Assembly: GCA_002270565.1 (NCBI GenBank)
Contig: NQMI01000010.1
Span: 280,396 to 344,395 of the forward strand
Reading direction: 5' to 3'
Source of the DNA: Stenocarpella maydis
Taxonomy: Eukaryota; Ascomycota; Sordariomycetes; Diaporthales; Diaporthaceae
Length of the DNA: 64,000 nucleotides
The notes beneath the pieces are model-generated. The model was given only the letters and a program-made list of their open reading frames with translations. It was not told where the DNA came from and ran no database searches. A program made the translations under genes and the position numbers. This document shows, piece by piece, positions 56,876-64,000 of the stretch (positions are counted from its first letter, which is position 1; every line of letters begins with the position of its first letter).

Positions 56876-57289
56876 TGTTACAACGGGCGTTTACTCATGG
56901 CATGTTATCCACAGTCAGCGCATACTGTCAGGGTGTAGGGTTGCGAGTAGAGTGAATGAGTGCACGCAGCGTAGGCTCAGTATGTACGGAGTGAGGGAGC
57001 AGTATATTCGGGAGCGAGGAGCTACTGATCATTACCCCCCCTCCTTCCTTCTGCCATCCGCTTCCTCAGCTATCCTTTTATAGACCGACCCGCGTCTACG
57101 CTATACAATCTCTACGCGGCCTTACCGCAATCATAACTAGCTTTTATTTCATACTCTGTCCATTTTAAGAGTTATTAAGTTATTCTTCCTAGCCCTAAGT
57201 TATTCCTTTTATAGCCCAGCATAGGTCCAGGCAGCAATATTACTGCTTCCTTAATGCTTCCTCCAAGCATGCAACCCTAGGTCCTAACA
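56876..57289 (-). mobile_element. 3' LTR of the minus-strand chromovirus
   Basis: Read on the minus strand it starts TGTTAGGACC and ends TTGTAACA: TG...CA ends with TGTTA/TAACA inverted termini, 414 bp. A TATA-like TCTATAAAAGG lies inside. Directly before its 5' end in that sense is a polypurine tract (plus-strand 57291-57306, read as GGAAGGGAGGGTAGC), as expected for a 3' LTR. The outer flanking base set is AGGCT. Confidence 0.7.
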
Positions 57290-58440
57290 AGCTACCCTCC
57301 CTTCCAAGCTCCTATCCCCAAGAGCAATATCCTAATGCCATTCTCTTACATAGGTGCTATATACACGGAAAATTATAGCAGTACATCCAGCGCATTACCG
57401 ATCCCAAGGGCATAATATAACTCTTATTGTAGTATAGTATAATAGTAGTTAGGTTAGGTATTACTTAGGGTCGGGAATGCTAATTAGTTATAATAGCAAT
57501 AAGGCATAATTAAAGGTCTAACTAGATTTTCTTATTATTTAAGGTGGTCCCCATTATTAGCGCCCTTATTATTATCTTTAGGGGTTAGCTATTATTCTGA
57601 ATAGCATTATTACCGCTATACCAGCAATACGCCCTTATAGCCATTCATATATAACCTCCCTCTCTCTTCCTTTTCTTCTCTCTTTTTCTTTTTATAAAAG
57701 CAATAGCAGCAGCAGTAGCAATAATAGCAACAACAATAACAACAATAAGTTCCATACCTTTATCTACATAATATATATAGAGCATACTTAATAATAAGTC
57801 TCTACTAACTTCATTATAATTACCACCAGATATTAATAACCATTAGTTTTATACTATATTTCCTTATACTGCAGTGCTATACCGCAGTATGAGCACTATA
57901 CCTATATTAACTATTATATTAGATATCTTCTACTACCCCTGCTTCCAGCTCTAGCTCTATAAGTTTTCATTCCTAACTCAGGCCCTTACATATACTGCAT
58001 ACACAATAGGTATGCGCTATAGTTAGCTAATTCTTCATATAACCTCCCCATTTCCCTCCCTCTCCCGCTAGCACTACCCCCCCGGTAAATACCATAGCGT
58101 CCTTACAGCGCATTACGTGGATTCATATTGCACCTTTATAGTACTAATGCAGCATTATAGCCAATCAAGAAACAGAAGAAGGCCCCAGGCCCCATTCGCG
58201 CAACAAGCAAGTGGTGCGCACGCTATATACACTACCTCCTTAAAGATCCCTACCACTAATGCCACCACTAATCTAATAAGTAGGCCCTTATTAAACGCCA
58301 AGCATGCATACAGCACATACATAGCTAATTATCTATATAAGTATAGATCGCCACTATACCCATTGCAATAATAGGAACCATATCTATATCACTATAAGTC
58401 ATTTTACTATACCCCTAATATATCCGCGCTATTAACACAT

Positions 58441-58727
58441 AGCATTAGATCCCATTCGGTACCCGCGCCCCCCTCGCTGCTTTCCTTACAGGGGGCAACC
58501 CAGAGCACCTCCGCAAGGCGGTCCGTGCCCTGCCCTCTGAGGGTGCGGGCGCGGCGCCCGTGCAGGTTGCGCCCGCTACTATCGCCATAGCTGATAATGA
58601 GATGCTATCCCTAGTCCGCCAGGGTGCCATCACCCTCAAGCACAGCGCCAACGCCCTCGAGCGCCTTACGCGTGACATACATATGCTGCATGAGTGCAGC
58701 AAGGCTGAGGCCAAGGCAGAGGAGTAA
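58441..58727 (+). other. GC-rich ORF block antisense to the chromovirus 3' region
   Basis: In a RIP-bleached stretch this block of about 290 bp keeps balanced GC and an open plus-strand frame. It starts after a splice-acceptor-like TTCCTTACAG at 58488 and ends at TAA 58725. The peptide has L-R-K-A-V-R-A-L-P-S-E-G-A-G and a helical tail (L-K-H-S-A-N-A-L-E-R-L-T-R-D) ending K-A-E-A-K-A-E-E. The opposite strand is also open (58804-58445) but Arg/Ala/Ser-rich and less protein-like. It may be an extra antisense ORF of the element, or another mobile fragment. No family recognised. Confidence 0.4.
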
Positions 58728-60504
58728 GGTAGGGTGTTAAGGGGTAATAACCTTAGTAAAAACACAGGTAGGTAGAGCGCTATACCCTCACGGGTGCAGC
58801 ACATGGGGTGTCACAGAGGCAATATTAAATCCCCGGGTGGGTAAGCAAGCATAGTATTAGTGCCGGGTTTTTTTTTTTTTTAAGCTAAATCTAAGGTCTC
58901 TTTGCATCTGTTTGGGCATATCTCTTACACAGCATTAGCGCGCGCCAACATCATTTCTTAATCCGCGCCTCATATTCATGAATTAGGTTGTTCGCGATAT
59001 ATAAATGTAGCTCCCACAAGTCATTATTACTACTATAGCCCTTCCAGCAAATAAGGTACTACCGTGCTAAACATAGTCCCCTATACCCTAATATAGTATT
59101 AACCTTAAATATATCACCCTAATTTAATTTAATATCTAATTACAGCTTAAGCGCTTTATTATTATAGGGCTAAAATAATTTAAGCACAAAGATTAAAACT
59201 ATATTATAAACATAATATAATGCAGGAAGGTCTAACTTATAAGCAAGTCTATAAGGGCCAATCATTTTAAGTATACGGAAGGGACCTAGGTACCTATCTA
59301 CAAGTTTGCTGCTTCTATATTTCTGCTGCAAATGCCTGGCAGACATTATCACCAAGTCGCCCTCAGCAAATCTCTTATCCAAATACCACTTATTATACCA
59401 TTTTACATACTCAGCATTAGCATAATATAAACACTATATAATTCTAGCATATATAGATCTAATATCCTCACTTATCCTAGTTACTTAGGGGACATTAGTT
59501 TCCTTTAGGAAAGGTACATCAGTAAGTATTTATAAGTTATACCCAAACAGAGCAAATGCAGGATTAGTTTTAATTATTAAATACATTAAATTATTATACA
59601 CAAATTATATAAAGTAAAAGAGCTACACCCAATCAGTTTATTCAATATTCCCATATACACAAAGGTAATATTTAAGGTTTTAGTTTTATCATTCTATCTA
59701 ACCATCTATCTATAGGTAAAATATAATACTTAGGCACCACTTTATCCCTAGGTTAGCACAGAGTTCTAACCAAAAATAACTAGTAAAGAGACTCCCTCTA
59801 TCTAATATAATTCCCTTAGGGACCCCAAATATCATAAAGACTTACTTCATAAGTATATCCGCAAGGCCGCTGCTTATTAACTACAAGGTTATTACAATAT
59901 AGAGCACATATTTTATAAACCAATCCATAATTATAAAGATTAAGTCATAGGGCTTATTATTACGCGGGTTGATTAAGGGTAGCAACCCAGTAATAAAGTC
60001 TATTAAGATTTCCTCCCATAGTTACAAGGGCGGCAGTAGCAGTATAAGGAAGCCAAGTAGTTTATACTTAAGCATTTTAGTATACTAGCATACTATATAA
60101 GTATTAACAAACTATTTCATATCTTTAGGTAAGAAGTTCTAGTAGTAGCAGTATATAAGTAGCCTTATTATCTTGCTTATACTAAGGTATCCCACCATCT
60201 AATCCTTATAATAGGCATATAGCAATTCCATTCGCATGGCTGGGTCATCTAGCATATAAACCCTATCTCTAAAGTATAGCAGCCCATCTTATAAATGCTA
60301 TATCTTCCCAGCTTTTACATATTACCCGTACCTCCTGCGCCACGCTTCACTTTATACAAAAACGTCTTCTTATTATAAGGTCCGCAAGTATGCTATCATT
60401 AGTTATTTAAGCTGCATCTTCACTATTGCCACACTTCGCTCCTCTGCTCCACGCGGAAGGGTACTTAAATATGCACTTCAGTCCCAAGCGGCTACATACA
60501 CTAA

Positions 60505-61096
60505 TCTGATGAATATGTGCTATAAAATAGCATTCAGTTCAGCGTGTGTTTCGGCAGGGTCGCAGTGTGGTGCTCTGAGGCGAATTGGGACGATTGACAA
60601 TGGTCTGGACAACTTTGTATTGAATTAAGTTGGGCTTCTGTAAGCCCTCCTTATATACCCTCCGACGTCGTCTCACCCCTGGGCACGCTGCGGTCGGCTC
60701 TGGTGCAAATTTGCAAATGCCGGAAAATTCGCCCTTCCAACACACCATCTTTGGTTCCAAGCAGCCAGCCAACCATAGCCCTAGCAATGCCCAAATTAAG
60801 TACATACAAACTTCAGAAATCAGGCTATCCAATGCACTAAGTCATATACTTTTTGGGTAAGAAATAAGGGTAATGCAGAGGTCTGAATTAAGGTGCAAAT
60901 GCAGGCCAAAATAATCGACTCACGGCCACCAAACTCATCTTGCGTCACGCACGCACTGGGCGTACTTAGCGAAAATCGCCTGACTCGCAAGTCTAGGGTA
61001 ACTCCTTACTAGAAGTCTAGGGTAACTCCTTACAAGAAGTCTAGGGTAACTCCTTGCAGGAAGTGCCAACGCCCTGCTGAGCGGTTCCGTTTAACA
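60505..61096 (-). mobile_element. Solo LTR-like insertion A, flanked by ACTAA target duplication
   Basis: Minus-strand ends are TGTTAAAC and ATTCATCAGA. The plus-strand sequence ACTAA occurs at 60500-60504 and again at 61097-61101, a 5-bp target-site duplication. Inside are a TATA-like TATATAAGG and an R/U5-like segment. It is almost unmutated compared with the surrounding element. Three copies of a 24-bp unit lie near its 5' end. The core matches insertion B without visible difference between 60539 and 60860. The usual CA end is not seen at the 3' terminus, a reservation about calling it a plain LTR. Confidence 0.75.
61010..61075. repeat. 24-bp tandem repeat in insertion A (three copies)
   Basis: The plus-strand unit AAGTCTAGGGTAACTCCTTN is followed by about four variable bases. 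Three copies here against two in insertion B (63474-63520). The copies differ mainly by C-to-T changes at CpA. Confidence 0.8.
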
Positions 61097-61911
61097 ACTA
61101 AGCATACTATATGCTTCAACACTACTTCTCCGCAGTATTCAAGGCCTTCTTCTCCTACATGCAAGTCTATACTCTAGTAGTTACAATTATAGCTTCTTAC
61201 TTCTCTTAGCGCTATAAAGTCACTCAATCTTCATAGCTTATCCTCATCTTATCCCTTATACATATAGTCAGATCATTAAGAAAGACTATCCGCAGGGTTC
61301 TTATCCTTTAGTCTATATTCAATCACTATATCCACTAATACAAAGGCATTAAGCTAATGCAGCTATCTTACAGAGAGGTTCTGCTTTAAGTACCAGTATT
61401 TTAGGTTAAGGTAGTTCATTATAATAATAATAGTATATTAAGAGAATCATAAATAGTATTACCAGGTTGTAATAGTATTAATAATAACAAATAGCTCTAA
61501 ATCTCCAACCCTATAGCATTATTCTACTACAGTTAGTTTTTAAGATCAGAATGTAATAGGGTGCTATAAGCCATTAGATAGTTGCAAGATAACTGCTCCA
61601 ATAGCATTAATAAACGCATTAGTTTCAAGTCGGGTGCACAACAAGGGCGCATAGTAGCATAGGATAGATACCATTATAAAGAGGAGCTTAAGGTACTTAA
61701 ACGCTACTTTAGCATAAAGTAGGAGCTCAATAGGCCCCGCAGCCCCGCCCTTAAGGAGGTCTATAAATAGCAAGATGATCTTTAAGAAGGCCTTAATAAA
61801 GCATTAGTAGAACCCTATAAAACCTAGGAAGATATGAATATTACGCGTATTATATAGGAGCAGCCACTCCTTTATAGCAGCAATACAGCCGCACTCTATA
61901 AATATCCCTAA

Positions 61912-62242
61912 TGTTATGAGCCAACACACATTGGCGACTGACTACCGCAGAAGACAACCCTGCAGGGCGGGAAACGGCTCCCGAAAAGGTTGTCCCGCCT
62001 GATCCAATCAGTAACGCCACCTTATCAGGGTTAGGGTCCGGCTTGCAACGCTCGATTGCAAGCCACACAAGCCCGCTCGAAGGATAAAGTATTAAGCCTT
62101 ATGCAATAGCTCAATAGCTCAGTATGCAAGCCTACAAGCCACTAAAGAGTCGGAACATATATACAGATATAGTCATCACTATAGTAGATAGTTTTTATAA
62201 AACAGACTCTTCAGTCATTAATCTAAGTATTTAATCACAACA
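61912..62242 (+). mobile_element. 5' LTR of a second, plus-strand gypsy element
   Basis: The RT reading of the minus-strand chromovirus stops exactly at 61911. A new sequence starts TGTTATGAGCC and a candidate end CACAACA is at 62236-62242, giving about 331 bp. Its first 190 bp are GC-richer than the surroundings. Gag begins about 200 bp further on the same strand. The 3' limit is tentative. Confidence 0.55.
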
Positions 62243-63452
62243 TTAGATAGCCTTACAGCTAGTAATTATTATCAATTAATAATATTACTTAATAACCACC
62301 TAATAATATATTCTAAATATAAACCCTTAATCTTTTAGGCTTAATATACTTGGAAACCCTTTAATTATTACATTTTAATAACTCTTATTTATATATTACT
62401 ATACGGACTTTAAGCAATATTATATATAAAACCCTTTATGATATTAGACTCTAGAATAACCACCTCTACCCGCAATCTTCTCCACAAGCTAAACAAACTT
62501 ACTAATAATAAGGCTATAAACCCCTATATCCAGGAACTAATCAACAAGGTTAAGCAGTTATACCTCCTCATAAAAGGTCAAGCTCAACATAATACGGAAG
62601 TTAAATAGCTTCAACAGGAGATTACCACTCTCCAAGCTAGAGCCAACATTATTAACACCCCAATCCAAATAAAGAAATATATTAAGCTTAACACTCCAGC
62701 CCCCTATAACAGAACTACTAAACAACTTCAGGCACACTTAACGCAGGTCAGGGCCTACTAGCGCTTCCATAGGCTAGATATGCAGCCTAGCAGAAAAAGG
62801 GTTATATATATATCCTCTTTTCTTAAAGGATAAGCCTTAGCTTAATTTAAACCCTATCTAACTAACTTTATTAATGCAGAATCATTTAAAGCCTGCAAGT
62901 TTAAAATATAATGGATTTTTAGTAGCTATAAAGGCTATAAGGATATCCTTAGATCCCTATTTTAGAACCCAAATGAAGAATAGCAGGCAGAAAGGGACCT
63001 AGCAAATTGCAAATAGCATGATTTAGCAATCAACTATGCAGCAGAATTCTAGCAAATCTATACTAAAATCAACTATACCAACAATACAAAGAAATTCATA
63101 TTCTACCATAGATTAAAGAATGAAGTAAAGGATAAACTCAGCAAAGTTATAAACCAACCCAATAATTTTCTATGCTATATAAAAATAGCCATTTAGATTA
63201 ATAATAGACTTTATAAATAATGCTTAGAAAAAAAAGAACGAACTTCTAAATAAACTACATTCTATAAGTATAAATCCAATATAAGAAAGAAGTATTAGAA
63301 GCTAAGCACCTAATAAGAATAGCATGCAAGCCCTATAGAGCTGGATATTACTCAATGCAAGGATAAGGAAAGCATTAAGTACTATAACTATAATAAGATA
63401 AAACACTTTACTTCAGAATATAGGGCTCTAAAGAAAAATAGGGACTAGAAGT
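62243..63452 (+). pseudogene. RIP-degraded gypsy gag
   Basis: From about 62440 the plus strand translates to a Gag with stops: an N-terminal coiled coil (N-L-L-H-K-L-N-K-L), then T-Q-V-R-A-Y, then S-S-F-L-K-G, N-P-N-E-E, and K-K-F-I-F-Y-H-R-L-K-N-E-V-K-D capsid motifs. The zinc knuckle near 63376-63415 reads K-Y-Y-N-Y-N-K-I-K-H with E-Y after it: the three Cys positions are Tyr, as G-to-A changes would produce. It is cut by insertion B at 63452/63453. Confidence 0.8.
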
Positions 63453-64000
63453 TGTTAAACAGAACCGCTCAGCAAGGAGTTACCCTAGACTTCTTGCAAG
63501 GAGTTACCCTAGACTTGCGAGTCAGGCGATTTTCGCTAAGTACGCCCAGTGCGTGCGTGACGCAAGATGAGTTTGGTGGCCGTGAGTCGATTATTTTGGC
63601 CTGCATTTGCACCTTAATTCAGACCTCTGCATTACCCTTATTTCTTACCCAAAAAGTATATGACTTAGTGCATTGGATAGCCTGATTTCTGAAGTTTGTA
63701 TGTACTTAATTTGGGCATTGCTAGGGCTATGGTTGGCTGGCTGCTTGGAACCAAAGATGGTGTGTTGGAAGGGCGAATTTTCCGGCATTTGCAAATTTGC
63801 ACCAGAGCCGACCGCAGCGTGCCCAGGGGTGAGACGACGTCGGAGGGTATATAAGGAGGGCTTACAGAAGCCCAACTTAATTCAATACAAAGTTGTCCAG
63901 ACCATTGTCAATCGTCCCAATTCGCCTCAGAGCACCACACTGCGACCCTGCCGAAACACACGCTGAACTGAATGCTATTCTATAGCACAAATTCATCAGA
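63453..64000 (+). mobile_element. LTR-like insertion B, inverted copy of insertion A
   Basis: It starts TGTTAAAC after GAAGT and has the same TATA-like box (63848-63856). It is the reverse orientation of insertion A and identical in the core (63645-63966). It carries two 24-bp repeats instead of three. The window ends at ...TTCATCAGA, which is where insertion A ends, so the copy is either complete at the last base or continues as the 5' LTR of a longer element. Confidence 0.75.

Larger units (their letters stand above)
57290..61911 (-). mobile_element. RIP-degraded Ty3/gypsy chromovirus, internal pol region
   Basis: On the minus strand the domains appear in normal order despite many stops. 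RT palm end is near 61911-61560 (F-L-G-F-I-G-F-Y, then I-D-L-L-K-G-G-A-A-G-P-I-E-L). RNase H tail is at 61560-61097. The insertion 60505-61096 follows. The integrase zinc-binding and catalytic core is at about 60340-59400 (G-V-P-K-G-I-I-L-D-R-G-S-L-F-T-S). Integrase C-terminus is at 59382-59170 (G-D-L-V-I-M-S, then R-Y-L-G-P-F-R-I-L-K). The chromodomain is at about 59120-58960 (Y-L-I-C-W-K-G-Y-S-S-N-N-D-L-W-E). Removing the insertion and one target copy restores the reading frame between RNase H and integrase. The 5' part lies beyond the plus-strand element inserted at 61912. Confidence 0.85.

Noticed and set aside
60505..64000. A and B as terminal inverted repeats of one large DNA transposon
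   Set aside because: Copy A has its own target duplication on both sides and interrupts a pol reading frame, so A and B are separate insertions.

Overview
The window looks like nuclear DNA of a filamentous ascomycete (Pezizomycotina, most likely a Sordariomycete). Genes have short introns of about 50-150 bp with GT-AG ends and CTGAC/CTAAC branch sites. They encode Zn2Cys6 regulators, a PTH11-like receptor and other typical fungal proteins. Both ends are AT-rich transposon relics full of TGG-to-TAG/TGA stops, the footprint of RIP (repeat-induced point mutation). All exon models were built by eye and every one closes in frame, but none is backed by RNA data.

Layout. 1-1130: RIP-degraded DDE (Tc1/mariner-like) transposase relic. 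2.1-3.2 kb: isochorismatase-like hydrolase with a probable signal peptide. 3.8-5.0 kb: unrecognised 414-aa protein. 9.3-12.2 kb: Zn2Cys6 factor with a His/Gln tract. 15.0-16.2 kb: unrecognised conserved-looking protein. 19.3-21.2 kb: second Zn2Cys6 factor. 24.6-26.3 kb: C2H2 factor with a long leader. 29.6-31.3 kb: PTH11-like 7TM protein. 34.9-35.7 kb: ribosomal protein uL1 (L10a). 37.6-38.9 kb: NADH pyrophosphatase with a PTS1-like tail. 41.3-42.6 kb: PQ-loop vacuolar transporter. 44.0-45.7 kb: MCT-type MFS transporter. 47.5-48.6 kb: peroxisomal enoyl-CoA isomerase. 48.7-51.3 kb: COG1. 51.8-53.7 kb: SAS10/UTP3. 54.1-55.3 kb: 3-ketosphinganine reductase. 56.9-64.0 kb: nested LTR retrotransposons.

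How the genes relate. There is no biosynthetic cluster. The left two thirds (2-34 kb) is sparse and rich in regulators, a receptor and fast-evolving proteins, with 3-4 kb gaps. The right third (35-55 kb) is dense housekeeping: ribosome and its assembly (L10a, SAS10), Golgi tethering (COG1), sphingolipid synthesis (TSC10) and two enzymes with peroxisomal tails (NPY1, ECI1). ECI1 and COG1 converge with only 93 bp between stops. SAS10 and TSC10 are divergent across about 475 bp.

The most informative part is the right-end nest. A minus-strand chromovirus (chromodomain gypsy) has its 3' LTR at 56876-57289, a polypurine tract, then chromodomain, integrase, RNase H and RT in order. It is split by a little-mutated LTR-like insertion (60505-61096) flanked by the 5-bp duplication ACTAA, and cut at 61911/61912 by a plus-strand gypsy (LTR plus gag). 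That gag is in turn interrupted by a second copy of the same LTR in opposite orientation, reaching the window edge.
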